From positions 14,726,001-14,790,000 of the forward strand of contig CM053154.1 in the NCBI GenBank assembly GCA_028571685.1: 64,000 nt of DNA. Direction: 5' to 3'. Below, piece by piece: positions 10,951 through 22,592 of this stretch (positions within the stretch are counted from its first letter, which is position 1; every line of letters begins with the position of its first letter). The position numbers were made by a program, and so were the translations under genes. Source of the stretch: Heterohyrax brucei. Its lineage: Eukaryota > Chordata > Mammalia > Hyracoidea > Procaviidae. The notes beneath the pieces were generated by a model, which did not search any database, was not told the DNA's origin, and was given only the letters and a program-made list of their open reading frames with translations.

Positions 10951-11504
10951 TATCTTAGTTGTCTGGCATTGCTGTAACAGAAACAGCGTGAGTGGATGGC
11001 TTTAAGAAAGCAAAGTTGATCCTTACACAGTCCAATAGGCTGGAAGTCTGAATTCAGAGTGTTCACTCCACGGAAAGGCTTTCCCACTCTGTCAGCTGTG
11101 GAGGAAGGTCCTTGTGTTGCATCAATCTTTCTTTGGTCTGAGAGCATTTTAGTGTAGGAACCTCAGGTCCAAAGGATGCACCCTGCTCTTGGTACTGCTT
11201 TCTTGATGGTATGCAGGCTCCCATCCTCTGCTTGCTTCCCTTTCCTTTTCTCTCTCGTAGGATAAAAAGTGTACAAGCCACACTCCAGGGAAACTCTGTT
11301 TACATTGGAGCAGGGAGGTAATTTAGGAAGGGTGTTAGAATCCCATCCTAATCCCATTTAACATAATCCAGTCTATTAGTCACCAGCAGAGATTAGGATT
11401 TACAGCATCAGAAACTCACAAAACTGAGGGCAATCACACAATACTGAGAATCATGGCCCAGCCAAAATACACATTTGGGGGGAGACACAATTCAATTCAT
11501 GACA
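10951..11504 (-). repeat. LTR-like element, copy D (full length)
   Basis: The minus strand starts TGTCATGAATTGAATTGTGT and ends with GCCAGACAACTAAGATA. It aligns over its whole length with copy B, including the CTTTGGTCTGAGAGCA and CACTCCAGGGAAACTC blocks on the plus strand. No internal retroviral sequence is attached. Confidence 0.7.
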
Positions 11505-11884
11505 GGGGGCAGAGAAACTAGAGAACTGGAAATGGAACCAACAGAACACAAGAAAACAGAACATTGACACATTCTGATAAAGGTTACTGAGGTCACTGAA
11601 CAATGTGTGCAAAAGTGTCAGATGAGGACCTAACTTACTGCGTAAACTATCACCAAAAACTCACTATTTTTTTTTTTTTTTTTTTTGGTAAACCTACCAG
11701 TGACAGCTCTTGGAAGCCAAGAGAATCTGGTGAACAGTCTGGCAGAAGAAAAGGTAAAAAGGGACCCAAGAGGATTTGGGCTGAGCTGCCCCATGATGGC
11801 GCCACCACTGAAACTCAACTCAGGGACAGAAACTGGAGAAGACCTGAGGGCTGCCAGGAGAGGAACACCACGCTTGGCCTGGCT

Positions 11885-12045
11885 CCCAGCCCCACCCTTT
11901 GCTGCGTGGTCTGGAGCAAGCCTCAGCACCTCTCTGAACCTCAGCTTCGCCATTTGTGAAATCAGGACCCTAAAGCAAAGGAACCATCACGACCTCTCAG
12001 GGCTGTCGTGTGGCTGAAACAGAACAATACAGGTGGAGTGGTTTG
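11885..12045 (+). repeat. MIR SINE
   Basis: CCTCTCTGAACCTCAGCTTC, CATTTGTGAAATCAGGACC and CTCAGGGCTGTCGTGTGGC are MIR blocks in order. Confidence 0.6.
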
Positions 12046-12779
12046 TCAACTATGGTACAGATTCTTGTCCTAGTACTTATCCTGCTGTCGTCACCAACGT
12101 AATCAAGGCTTATTCCCAAATTCAACTTGGAATTTCCTCCTTTCTCCCCCTGTACTATCCGGACACTGACTTCATCTACTCTGTCCTTGAAGACTTCTAT
12201 GTCTACACTACACTGCCTGTTAAAGCTAAAAGCCCTAATTTAAAAGAGCCAGACAAAATGCTCTAGGGGTAACTTGCTGGTTCTAACCAGATAGGTAGGT
12301 TGACCCAAAACTCAAACCCCAGAGTCGTGGTCTGGGCCTGGCCTTCTCAGAAGGGCTGACCTGAAGGCAGGCTGGCCATTGAGCTCACCGCAGAGGTTCC
12401 TCAAATCCTAATCACCAGCCCCAGAGCCAGGTGGGGCAAGCTTTGTCCACTGCTGTGCGAAAGGAAACTACACACATTTGACCCAGAAGCTGCCTCAGAG
12501 AATCTAAAGCCTTGGCCTTGGCCCCGCCCACACAGTCATAGTGGGGAGTCTTTCCACCGTTCCTGGGGTCCTGCGTGCAACCTGACTCGGGTTGGTGAGT
12601 AGAAAGCCAAAGCTGCTTAGACCTTGTAAGAGGAAGACTCCACGGATCCCCCAGAGCAAGTGAAGGGGAAGGTTGAGAAATTGCTGACTTGTGTTTTATT
12701 GCAGCCACATTTCTGTCCACCATCTGAGCTGGAAGTACCCTCCTGGCCTGAGAGTCAAGAGGTTTGGCCTGAGGTCCTG
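12046..12779. other. Intergenic, nothing recognised
   Basis: Short open frames only. Composition is ordinary. Confidence 0.5.
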
Positions 12780-13095
12780 GCTTTGCTGAGAACTACTTGG
12801 ACAAGCCACTTAACCTCCTGGTTTCTCAGTTTCCTCACCTGCCACGGGGGGAGTAACAATGCTTGTCCAAAAAGTTGTGAAGACCCAGACGGAAGGAGGG
12901 GTAACCTCTACACAACAGCATCTCTAAGCATCTGGAGGTAGCATGAGCTCAGTAGGGGTCACACACTGAGGACAAAATGCATTGCACACATCCTCTCATT
13001 GAGTTCCCAGGGGAAGTCAGATCACTTTTGCAGATGAAGAAACTGAGGCCATCTGGTCCTGAAACTCACGTTCTCTCTGCCTTAGAGGAGAGCCT
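12780..13095. repeat. Two MIR remnants (plus, then minus)
   Basis: The first shows GACAAGCCACTTAACCTCC and CAGTTTCCTCACCTGCC. The second, from about 12975, shows CAGATGAAGAAACTGAGGCC in the opposite orientation. Confidence 0.5.
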
Positions 13096-13474
13096 CCCAC
13101 GAGCTCAGGAAATCAGCAGGCCAAGTTTCCATGAGTCTCCCATTCAGCAAGGGTACCATCACCAGCAGGTGCCAGGCTGGGCACGGCGTGATGACAGATA
13201 GTGACAGACTGTTGCCCACAGGACACTTTACCTATCCTACTGAAATTCTACCTCCCCTGGAGACTCATCTCCAGAGTCTCCATCTAGCCAGCAACTCCAG
13301 GCTAAAAGCCAAAGGTGGAATAGAGATGCTCCTGAAGGTCCCCACCCTGCTGACCTTTCACTTTTGTTGGCCAGCTCAACAGGGTAGAGAAGCTGCCTTG
13401 CTGGGAGCCACTGGACTACCCTGCCAACCAGGACATCTGGGCTGAATAATGAGAACAGGAATAACAGCATACAT

Positions 13475-13760
13475 GGAGCCCTTCATCTGTGCCGGGCACT
13501 TTAGATAAATTGTCTTGGTCCTCTCTGCACTCCCATGAGATAAGAATATTCATTGTCCAAGGTCACATAGGCAATGAGGGAAACAGAGAAGATTTAAAGT
13601 CTCTTCTTTCTGCCTCCAGACCCATGCACACTCATATCCAAATGGCTCTTCCTGACATTCGGGGTGACTCAGGGCACGTCACCCAACTTCTCCACATGAA
13701 AATTGTCAGAGGTGGACTAGATACTCATGAATTCTCTTTCAACTCTGTCAAGCAAAGTCC
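13475..13760. repeat. MIR-family remnant, related to 10400-10640
   Basis: CCCATGAGATAAGAATATTC, CCAAGGTCACATAGGCAATG and GGTGGACTAGATACTCATG recur in the same order as in the earlier copy. Confidence 0.45.
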
Positions 13761-14364
13761 TGGGCTATGACATGGAATGAGTAGGATAGCCCACAGCCGG
13801 ACTCCCGGACCCAGGAAAGACACCCTCCCAGAGCAGGGGCATAGAGTCCTGCTGGGCCAAACCTCAGCCCTGGCAGCAGGTTAAGCTCAGAGGGGCAGCT
13901 TCTCCCTGGAAGCCAAAGGTCTCATCAATGCAAAGGTAAAGCCCCTCCCTCCATGAGCTCCCTGCAAGCTGTAAGTGACTCACGTGTTAATGGGCTCAGA
14001 ATGTCAAGTTCACTCAGTCAGGAGGCCTTGGAACAAAGTGATGAAATGTCCCACACTGAAAGGAGGTTTGCTTCTCTTGCCTTTCCCTATTGCTGCAGTC
14101 ACATTTGTCACAGCGACACATGAAAATAAAAACCAGATGGAATCTCCATCCACCAGTTTCTTCTCCTCGGAGCCTAGGAGGTCTGAGACCAGGTGAAGGG
14201 CTGAGGTTGGCCCTCTCAGTCAGATCTCCATCAAGCCATGGCCACTTGTTCTCCAGTTCCTCCACCCAGGAGCATCTGAGCAGCTCATATTCTTACACAG
14301 CCTGCTGCAAGCACAGGGTGCTGAACAGGGAACACCAGGCCGGGAGCATGGCAGGACCTGAGAC

Positions 14365-14475
14365 TAAGCTTCACTTCCTCCAGGAAGCCCTCCCTGACCA
14401 CCACCACAAACTCCTCCAGTCTTGGTTCACTTGAAGACCAAGCTGCATGGCTCCATACTTCCTGTCAACACGCCC
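14365..14475 (+). repeat. L2 LINE 3' fragment
   Basis: TTCACTTCCTCCAGGAAGCC followed by CTCCCTGACCACC is the typical L2 3' end. Confidence 0.6.
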
Positions 14476-14631
14476 AGGTCACTAAACATGCCTTGTGTGG
14501 CTTGCCAAAACCATGATAATTCCTTCGGGACAAGAAATACTTGAAACTTGCCATGAGGCCCCACTAGCCACTAACACAGAGCCTGGTCCACCGAAGTACA
14601 GCATCATTTGATAAACATTAATATAGCAGAA

Positions 14632-14910
14632 GAGCCCTGGGTGGTGCAGTGGTGCTGGCGCTCTCACTTTACAGGTGAGAAGCAGAGAGCCATGACATGC
14701 CCAAGGAAAGGGATGGGGCTGGAGTTTGCACCCACTCTTGCCAGCTCTGTGGCTCAGTGGTTAATAGCTGAATCCAAGTCAGCAGTCCAAATCCACCAGC
14801 TGCACCTTGGAAACCCTACGGGACAGTTCTCCTTCCCTGTCCTTTAATGTCTGTATGAGTCAGAATCCACCAAACAGCCATGAGTTCGGTGGGATTATTT
14901 TGTTTTTTGC
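14632..14910 (+). repeat. AfroSINE, interrupted by or joined to MIR-like sequence
   Basis: The head AGCCCTGGGTGGTGCAGTGG is followed by MIR-like TTTACAGGTGAGAAGCAGAG, then by GTGGCTCAGTGGTTAATAGC, CAGTCCAAATCCACCAGC and the tail ATGAGTCAGAATCCACC. It could be one disrupted SINE or two SINEs. Confidence 0.65.
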
Positions 14911-15411
14911 TGTAGCCTACCAAGCCCTGCCCTATACTACTTCCTGTGTCTAAGACTGAAGGCAAGCCACACCCAGAGGTGCCCAGGGGAAGAAATGTCC
15001 CTCTCTGTCCACACCCATGTTGCAAGAGGTCAAGGAAGATAGAGGGGATCTGGGCTCCGGAAAACAGGGGGTGCCAAACACGCGGGGTCCCTTAACACAG
15101 TGATGCCTGGTAACTGCAGCTCCTACCCACAACTTGCACAAGCTTGATGCCAGGGTGCTAGGAGAGGCAGTCCAGCTGGGGCTCAGCTAAGGAAGGGCCA
15201 GTGGCCTCTTCGTAATTGTGCAGCAAACATTCTAGAGGCCAGCGTATACACGGGCCACTAGAGCCCCATTTTCCATTTTAACTGGTCTTTCTAGATTTCT
15301 CTTTGCTGAATCTGGGAGCCCTGCTCTGGGGTCCAGGTGTTCTGAGACTGCCAAGCACACCATATCCTGGGCAAGGGAGTGGACTTCTGCAGGGGCCACA
15401 GAAGCAGCTCT

Positions 15412-15540
15412 GTACATGTGCGTGCATGTGTGTGAGTATATGCGTCCATATGAGGGGTGTGTGAGCATGCATACATGTATTGGTACACATGAACTTGAGT
15501 ATATATGTGCGTGTGTGAGTATGCACTATGTGTGTGTCCT
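15412..15540 (+). repeat. Degenerate (TG)n microsatellite
   Basis: Alternating TG, TATG and CATG units with interruptions run for about 130 bp. Antisense open frames through it are repeat artefacts. Confidence 0.75.
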
Positions 15541-15794
15541 CACATCTACTGGGAGCACATTCTAGGCCTACCCAGGTGAGTGCTTGTTTGGGGCATGGAA
15601 TGAGTCATCCCCACCTTCTGGTTCTGGACAAAGGCATGGAGGATAAGGAAAGACTCATGAGGAATCCGGGAAAAAAAAGACACCCAATAGCCTTTCTTAT
15701 TGGAATTTCTCCTTTTCTCCTAGAATTCATGAGGTAGCATCTCAGAGCTGCCCAGCTGTCCTGGGGCCATTCTATGTGATGTCCAAAGACAAGT

Positions 15795-15945
15795 CAGGCT
15801 GAGAGGGCCCTTCAGTCCAACTGTTACCATAGGTTAGAAAACTGCAGCTCAGGGAAGGAAGGGACTTACCCAAGGTCACACAGCCATCAGAGAAAGAGCT
15901 GGAACCAGAAACCAGGTCCCCTGGCTCTAGTCCAGGGCCATCCCC
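15795..15945 (-). repeat. MIR SINE
   Basis: AAAACTGCAGCTCAGGGAAG and CCCAAGGTCACACAGCCATC are the MIR antisense core. Confidence 0.7.
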
Positions 15946-16070
15946 GGGCCTTAACTAAAGCTCCCAATAGGCAGAGGCAGGAGAAGGCCAGCCTCTTGAG
16001 AATTAAGCGCAGCCACGTGCTCCCAAAGCACCGAAGTAATTACAATGGCGGCCTGCGTTTATGGGGTCCT

Positions 16071-16589
16071 GTTGTTGCTGTTAGGTGCCCTCGAGTAGGT
16101 TCTGACTCATAGTGACTCTATGAACAACAGAACGAAACGCTGCCCAGTCGTGCACCACGTCCACAACCATTCTTATGCTTACGCCCGTTGTGTCAATCCA
16201 TCTGCTTGAGGGTCTTCCTCTTTTTCACTGACCCTCTAACAAGCGGGATGTCCTTCTCTAGGGACTGATCCTTCCTGACAACACGTCCTAAGTGTGTAAG
16301 ATGCCATCTTGCTGTCTTGCCGTCTTTGCTTCCAAGGAGCACTCTGGTTGTACTTCTTCCAGAACAGATCTGTTTGTTCTTTTGGTGGTCTGTGGTACAT
16401 TCAACATTCTTCTCCAACACCACAGTTCAAAGGCATCAATTCTTCTGCCTTCTTTGTTCATGGTCCAGCTTTTGCATGCATAGGATGCAATTGAAAGTAC
16501 CATGGCTTGGGTCAGGTGCATTTCAGCCTTCAAGGTGACATCTTTACTCTTGAATGCTTTAAAGAGGTCCTTTGCAGCAGACTTTATAG
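16071..16589 (-). repeat. RTE-type LINE 3' fragment 2 (decayed ORF end)
   Basis: On the minus strand the frame still reads IDAFELWCWRRML and SYACKSWTMNKE, the C-terminal end of an RTE/BovB-type reverse-transcriptase ORF, followed by the 3' tail GTTGTTGCTGTTAGG on the plus strand. It is truncated and interrupted by frameshifts. It carries the segment shared with AfroSINE tails. Confidence 0.8.
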
Positions 16590-16606
16590 AACCCCTACTG
16601 TACGCT

Positions 16607-16711
16607 AAAAAAAAAAAAAAAACCAAACCCACTGCCTTTGAATTGATTCCAACTCATAGCTGATTTCTGACTCACAGTGACATGACAGTGTCCCCTAAGC
16701 CATCAGGGTTA
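16607..16711 (-). repeat. AfroSINE fragment
   Basis: The plus strand shows an A tract, CCAAACCCACTGCC, ACTCATAGC and the head remnant CCATCAGGGTT. The centre is deleted. It sits directly against the RTE fragment. Confidence 0.65.
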
Positions 16712-16721
16712 CCTACGGCAT

Positions 16722-16880
16722 GCTAGGCTCATTTAATTTACACAGCCCTATATTACACGTCTTATTATTAGCCTCAGGTGTGGAGGAAGACTTGGAAGCT
16801 GTGAAACCCGCTGGAGTTGGAAAGTTAGTGACCCCCTTAACCAGCCATGCAACTAGAATACAGAGGAAGTGGTGTCCTCA
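16722..16880 (-). repeat. MIR-like remnant
   Basis: CTCATTTAATTTACACAGCCC and CTTATTATTAGCCTCAGGTG fit antisense MIR. It is weak. Confidence 0.35.
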
Positions 16881-17786
16881 TTCTGCAGCCAGTCCTGCAG
16901 ATGGCTGGCATTAGTGAAGGGCCATTAGACCCACCAGGACTCTATCACTAGGGTGTCTCTCTTCCCAAGTCAAGGTCAGCTTATCTCTCAGCCACTCCTC
17001 CTTGCTCCCAATTCATTCACTGAAGCTAAGATTTTAAATTCACTGTGCTAAAAGATTTTCTAAGACCAAGGTCCTGAACATGGGAAGTGATCAGATCCCT
17101 GCCTTGTAAACACTGCCCCCGGGGACCAGACACTTACCCTTCTTACCTGCTGAATAACTCTTTCCCCACTCGCAGCCCTCCCAGCTCAGCTCAGCTCAGC
17201 ACCTCACTTAGCAGCCATTTGTCCCTGAGCCTCAGCACCACACAGGTGTATTGTGCGCTTGCTTGCTTTTGGGAGAGTAAGTAGTTTTTTGGTTGGTGGC
17301 CAGTTAAGGGGACTGGATACTTGGATACGGGTAGAGCCACGTACACAGCCCCCTCCCCTGGGGAGTGCCCCCAGCATGTTACCTGCCGCTCCTGAAACCC
17401 AATGCCTGAGCCATGGGGCGGCCAGGTGTGCCCCAAGACAAGGTTGTCTTTCCTCTCCTGGGCGAGGCCTCCTTCTGGCAGGGAGGGGCTCTGCTACCTG
17501 CTGCCAGCAGCCTGCCTGCCCCTGGGGTGGGGACTTCACCTCCCAGGATCCTCAGGCAGGGTTTGCGTGCTTCCCCACCCTCTCCTTAGAGGACTCGGAC
17601 CTGAATACATACCCTTGCCACCTGCCCTCTCTTGTCTCCTGGTCTTCCTGGGCTGGAGTGGCCCTCCCCCTTCCAGCCTCACCACCCACGGAACCCTGCT
17701 CCTCAGTGGTTCCCCAACCACTGTAGCCCCTGTGAGCTCTCCCTCCTCCCCAGGATGTGCTCCCACCGGTCAAGTTTGTCATTCCT
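16881..17786. other. GC-rich intergenic, nothing recognised
   Basis: A 157-codon plus frame (17253-17726) and overlapping frames on both strands reflect low stop density in GC-rich DNA. No domain is seen. Confidence 0.5.
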
Positions 17787-17965
17787 CTATGCAGGCTGCA
17801 TAGAGTGGTCTGTCATTTACCAGCTGTGTCACTTTGGCCAAGACATATCACCACACTGAGCTCAGCTCCCGCATCTATAAAATGGGACAATGCGAGGACC
17901 CAGCACCAGCTGCTGAGAGGATTAAGTGACCTAACACACGGCAAGTGCAGAGCCGGGCACACACA
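17787..17965 (+). repeat. MIR SINE
   Basis: CATTTACCAGCTGTGTCACT, CCGCATCTATAAAATGGGAC and GAGAGGATTAAGTGACC are seen in order. It is a well-preserved MIR. Confidence 0.7.
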
Positions 17966-17996
17966 GCATTCCAGAACCATCACACCCTAAACTGAA

Positions 17997-18181
17997 AATC
18001 CAAACCAGCTCATCACGACCCTGTGTGTTACAAACTAGAACAGCTCCCTAGGGTTTCCTTGGTTGTAATCTTTCCAGAAGCAGATCACCAGGTTTTTCTT
18101 CCTCAGTGTCACTGTGTGGGTTCAAACTGTCACCCCTAGATTAATAGTCAAGTGTGAACTATGGGAGCACACTTGGGGGCC
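17997..18181 (-). repeat. AfroSINE, long form
   Basis: CTAGGGTTTCCTTGGTTGTA, CAGAAGCAGATCACCAGG and TGGGTTCAAACTGTCACC are the long-form blocks in reverse orientation. It is strongly diverged. Confidence 0.7.
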
Positions 18182-18329
18182 ACAGACCTGGGCCTGCCTA
18201 GTTAGTTTTCAGTGTCCCCGACTCAGCCCCAAAGTCTCCAGGCCCCCAGAAAGCCCACAGGACAGGCAGCCCCAGCACTGTCAAAGATACCCTCCTCCAC
18301 CCTCAGCACAGGTGCCGACAACACTGTTT

Positions 18330-18810
18330 AGGAAACCAGATAGGTTGGCTCTCTTGAAACGCAGGAGGAGGTCAAGAGCCACATTTCGTAACTTTCAAAA
18401 GGAACTGTTTGGGATAATTAATCAACACATCACCAACACCAAGGGATTGTTTTATATCAGAAGACATATAATTAAAGAAACAATAGCAGGCTTGTTGTGT
18501 TTTTTTCTTTTTTGCTAAAGAACGCTAATTATGTTTAGCACCCTGACACACACAGAGGTTTTCTCCCAATACTTAGAAATCAAATAGAAGTTGGCTGTAA
18601 GGTACATTTGCCTGGGCTCAGAACAGAGAGGACTGCAGGAGCAGAAAGAGCCTCCAATAGGCCTCTGAATTAGCTCCTCAGCCTTCGGATTGCCGCACCA
18701 GTTAGGAAAGCTACTTGCAATTGCTAAATCACACTCAGAATTGCTTAATTACACCTTCCCATCGGGACCTAATTTGCTTAGGGTGCAACTGAGCTACGGT
18801 GGGTGTCATT
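18330..18810. promoter_or_regulatory. Unique enhancer-like island within repeat-rich flank
   Basis: An AT-rich, repeat-free stretch contains GATAATTAATC near 18413, CATATAATTAAAG near 18466, GCTAATTATG (18524-18533), TTGCTAAATC near 18721, CTTAATTACA near 18744 and CCTAATTTGC near 18768. An AfroSINE lies just to the left (17997-18181) and MIRs lie to the right, so the island itself seems to have excluded insertions. It lies about 12 kb beyond the EMX2 3' end. Confidence 0.35.
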
Positions 18811-19689
18811 ACCTGTCAGGGACACTACTTAGCAATGCAGCTGTAGCCAGAGGAAACACGGCAGTTGGATGCCCTCTGCTCAAAGTGGCTTCAGTCTCTC
18901 CACTGTGGTTTCTAGGGCTTCTACCCTGAAATCCAGGATAAAAGAAGTCAGGCTTTGACCCACCTGCAACCTAGGTGCCAGGAACCTTATAAAGGTCTAC
19001 TGGGAGGCATGCAGAAAGCATTCAGGAGACCGTCCTGAGCTGCCTTCCCTGTGGAGGTGGTCTGGGATGTGAGGACAGCTGGCCAGGCTCTGCCTCAGCC
19101 ATCCTGCATGCCCTGGCCTGGTTGCTCAGCTCCAGCCTTGCTCCAATGGGTATCCATGCTGGGGTCCAGCAGAGAGAGGTAGCGAAAGCCACAGGGATGG
19201 GCCTGACCAGGCACCCAAGTGGGGCAGAGGCACAACCACAGTTCCTGATGCCTGAGACAAGGGAGCAAAACCCTTCTCCCAAGAGCCTCTCAGTCTTGCT
19301 CCATGTAAGTTGTGTGACCAGACTGGCAATGTCAAGATTCATGACCCCCCCAGAGGAAGAGAACAGCATACACCTTTCTCTCCAACACACCACCCACACA
19401 CAGAGAGAGAAAGAGAGATCTTCCTGGAAAGGAAACCCTCACTCTCTCAAGAAGGCCTTGGTTTCCGAGGATCTTACCTTCCTCACAGAGTGTGGCACGT
19501 CAGAGTTTGCTGAAGCCTGACCCAGGATGCCTCCTCAGGCACACCCCAGGAGATGTACATATCTTGGAGGGTAACATAGAGGCCCATAATTGTGTCATTG
19601 TCTCCTGATGACACCAGAAAGTCTCCTAGTCACAACAAGGAGATTTAGTGGAGGTGTGCAAGATTAGAGAGGAAGGGTTTCTGGCTTAA
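18811..19689. other. Intergenic, nothing recognised
   Basis: Unique-looking sequence with overlapping chance frames at 19022-19520 on both strands. Confidence 0.5.
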
Positions 19690-20125
19690 AAGCTAGATAT
19701 CAGACAGATATGGGTTCGTGTCTTATTTCCACCACTTCCAACCTAGGGTACCTTGAAACCATCACTTCCCCCCAGAAGCCTCAGTATCTTCATCTGTCAA
19801 ATGGGTCTTGATAACAGAATCCATCTAATGAGGTTGTTAGTACTGAGTAATATAATGTATATACAGTACTCAGCTCAGACACAGACAGCACCAAAGCTCG
19901 GGGCTTAGAGAAGAAGAGAACTCTCAATCAGATTCCCTTGTAATCAAATTCTGTCTCAGATGTTGTCCAGCAATGTGTCTTGGAGAAAAAAATCTTTAAC
20001 TGCTCTGTTTCCTTATCTGCCAGACAGGGAGGGTTGTGTGCAATGTACTCTGCAGTACTCATAGAATTCAGGACAATGCTTGGGAAGCACATGGCATACA
20101 ATAGCTAGATATTAGATAATGCTGT
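19690..20125 (+). repeat. Two tandem MIR SINEs
   Basis: The first shows CCTCAGTATCTTCATCTGTC and AAATGGGTCTTGATAACAG. The second, from about 19930, shows GTTTCCTTATCTGCCAGAC. Both are plus-strand. Confidence 0.6.
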
Positions 20126-20730
20126 CCTATTCATACACGTTCATTTCTTTCTACTAGTTCAAAGGTGCCCAAAAATGTTGGCTTTTTTCCCCATGCCTTC
20201 ACTCCTCCCATCCCCTAAAGAACTGAATTTTGGGTTCTACTAAACACTTGCTGCTTTTGAAGGTGTTTCTGCAAATTCAGGGGCACGTCTTGGTAAATAA
20301 GACTCACAGGACCCCACAGGTGTTCCTGCCATGTACGTGGATTCACATGAGCTGGGCTGGGGCAGCTGGGTAGGGGGGATGGAGCAAAAACACAAGGCCT
20401 CACCAGGCTTTCCTCATCTGCCAGAGCCTACTTCCCGGGGCCCAGAGTTGGGGTGCTTGGTTTGTGTGGAACTGACAAGTATCTTCCATTTGAGGAATAT
20501 AGTCACCAAGTTCTGAGCCCAGACGAGGCTGCCTGCGCCATGGGTCACCACGTGGAGTCATTCCTAAATCATACATCATCACCTCATGGAGACGTTGAAT
20601 TACTAAAGAAGCATTGTTAGTTATTTTGAGGGTGATAACACTATTGCCAATAAGCTTCCAAAAAGGAACATTTTTAAGGACACACTCTAAAACTTTCCTA
20701 AAATGTTTACTATTGAAAAAATGAGATGTC

Positions 20731-20880
20731 CTTATGGTGAGGTGATTTAAGCATTCAGATGCTAAAAGGTAGGTTGGCAGTTCAAATCTACCAGCTTCTC
20801 CTTGGAAACCCTATGGAGCAGTTCTACTCTGTCCTATAAGGTTACTATGAGTTGGAATCGACTTGACGGCAATGGGTGAT
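20731..20880 (+). repeat. AfroSINE, short form
   Basis: GTTGGCAGTTCAAATCTACC, CTCCTTGGAAACCCTATGG and the tail GAGTTGGAATCGACTTGACG are well preserved. The head is eroded. Confidence 0.85.
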
Positions 20881-21598
20881 ATAAGTGAAAAGGTGTGTAT
20901 GGTCTGGGATTTGCTTCCAAATACCTTGGGTTGGGGAGGGCCTGGGAAGAATCTGTGGAACAAGATTGGCCTTGGGTTGATGGTTGTTGCCTAAATTTGA
21001 ATTTTCTATAATGATTAAGGGGCAGTCTTGAATTTTTTTCATGATTGGAAGTTTTTATTCTTTTCCTGCTTATTGGGTAATACTCATGGGAGACAATGGT
21101 TCCAACCATTATCCAGGCACCAGAGGAAACTCTAAGGAGGTCAGGCTTGTTTCTCCAGACTTCACAGAAACTCCTAACATGGATAGCTGTTTCAGGAGAA
21201 ACAGGACAGCTTTGGGAGGTAGTGAACCAAGACCATGTGGCCATCAGTAGAACCTTCTGGACAGTTCCTGCTCTGCAGTGAAGCTGGGCTGGCCAACTCA
21301 ATGGCTTTGCCCATCTCTTGGTTGCCAGAAAAGCCAAAGTCATGGTGGGCTACAACAACAGAAGGGGTTAGGAGAAGGGATGCGAGAGTCATATTCTGGT
21401 TAGAGGAAGCCCCATGGAAGTTGGTGCTTCATCCCGGGAGCCCCACACAAAGAGGAACAAAGCATTTAAGAGGTGCAGGCTTGCATCTAGGAAGGAACAG
21501 GCCGCTGCTAAAGGAGATGTAGATCTTACCACGACATTCAAAAAAGACTGTGGAATCCACTTTTCCCAGCCCCTTTTCCATTCTCTTAGAAATATTAT
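20881..21598. other. Intergenic, possible old repeat
   Basis: A 169-codon minus frame (20834-21343) runs into the AfroSINE at its end, so it cannot be an old conserved gene. Nothing else is recognised. Confidence 0.5.
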
Positions 21599-21752
21599 GA
21601 GCCCTGGTGTCGCAATGCTCAAGAGCTCAGCTGCTAATCAAAAAGGCTAATGTTCAAATCCAACAGCTGCTGTCTCCTTGGAAGCCCTATGGGGCAGTTC
21701 TCCTTTGTCCTACAGGGTCACTGTAAGTCAGAATCAACACCACAGCAAGTGG
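21599..21752 (+). repeat. AfroSINE, short form
   Basis: The head GAGCCCTGGTGTCGCAATG, AATGTTCAAATCCAACAGC and GGCAGTTCTCCTTTGTCC are seen. The tail reads GTAAGTCAGAATCAACACC. Confidence 0.85.
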
Positions 21753-22128
21753 TACAGAAAGATGATAAATTCAGACAAATGTACACACTCTACATGTGCT
21801 TCTTGGACACAAATGATGTCCCATGTTTGCTCTTCTTGTTTTTTACAATTAGCATTCATGCGTCTCAGAGATCCTCCTGTTTTAGAACATAAATCTATGC
21901 CTCATTCTTTTCAAAGGCTGCATAATATCCCATCCTGGGGTAGATTATTCTATCAATCCCTTATGGATGGATCTTAGATAGCTTTCAATATTTCCACAGC
22001 GAACAATACTTAAAATTAGTCTCATATGCATGTCACTTCATGTACGAATGAGTATACCTGGAAATAAATTTCTGCAAGTAAAAAGAAATTAAGATTAGGG
22101 AGGGAAAAGAGGAAGGGAAAGAGGAAAG

Positions 22129-22198
22129 GAGGGAGGGAGGGAGGGAGGGAGGGAGGGAGGGAGGGAGGGAGGGAGGGAGGGAGGGAGGGAGGGAGGGA
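22129..22198 (+). repeat. (GGGA)n tetranucleotide repeat
   Basis: About 17 near-perfect GGGA units are preceded by GGAA-rich sequence from 22095. Runs of three G every four bases make it a strong G-quadruplex candidate on the plus strand. Confidence 0.95.
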
Positions 22199-22552
22199 TT
22201 CCTACAGAACAGGCAGACTGGGGTCAGGGGAAGTCACTCCACTCTCCTGGGCGTAGCTGCCTGGCCAGCTCCACGTCCACACAGAGACGTGGATGAAAAC
22301 CACAATCACATACCCTGTTGTAAAGGCATCAGAGTGGGGTGGAGCTATGTTGGATTTCTCCACAGACAGCTCCTTCTTCTGAGTGGGAAAAACAGTCAGG
22401 GGACTAAGAAGGAGAAGACACTGGCCTTCTCCTTCCTCAGGTGGCCTCCGTCACCCCACATGGTACAGAGACTCCCTCAGACATGCTCAGCCACTCCCTC
22501 AGCCCCCTGTCATACCTGTTCTCACCCACACTCTGACATATATGAACTCACT

Positions 22553-22554
<2 letters not shown>

Positions 22555-22589
<35 letters not shown>
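22555..22589 (+). repeat. (CA)n microsatellite
   Basis: A pure CA run of about 17 units is flanked by degenerate CA-rich sequence. Confidence 0.95.

Positions 22590-22592
<3 letters not shown>

Noticed and set aside
17253..17803. Overlapping 157- and 133-codon plus-strand frames
   Set aside because: Two long frames in different registers over the same GC-rich DNA point to low stop density, not coding.
20834..21343. 169-codon minus-strand open frame
   Set aside because: Its end is antisense AfroSINE sequence and no domain is seen.
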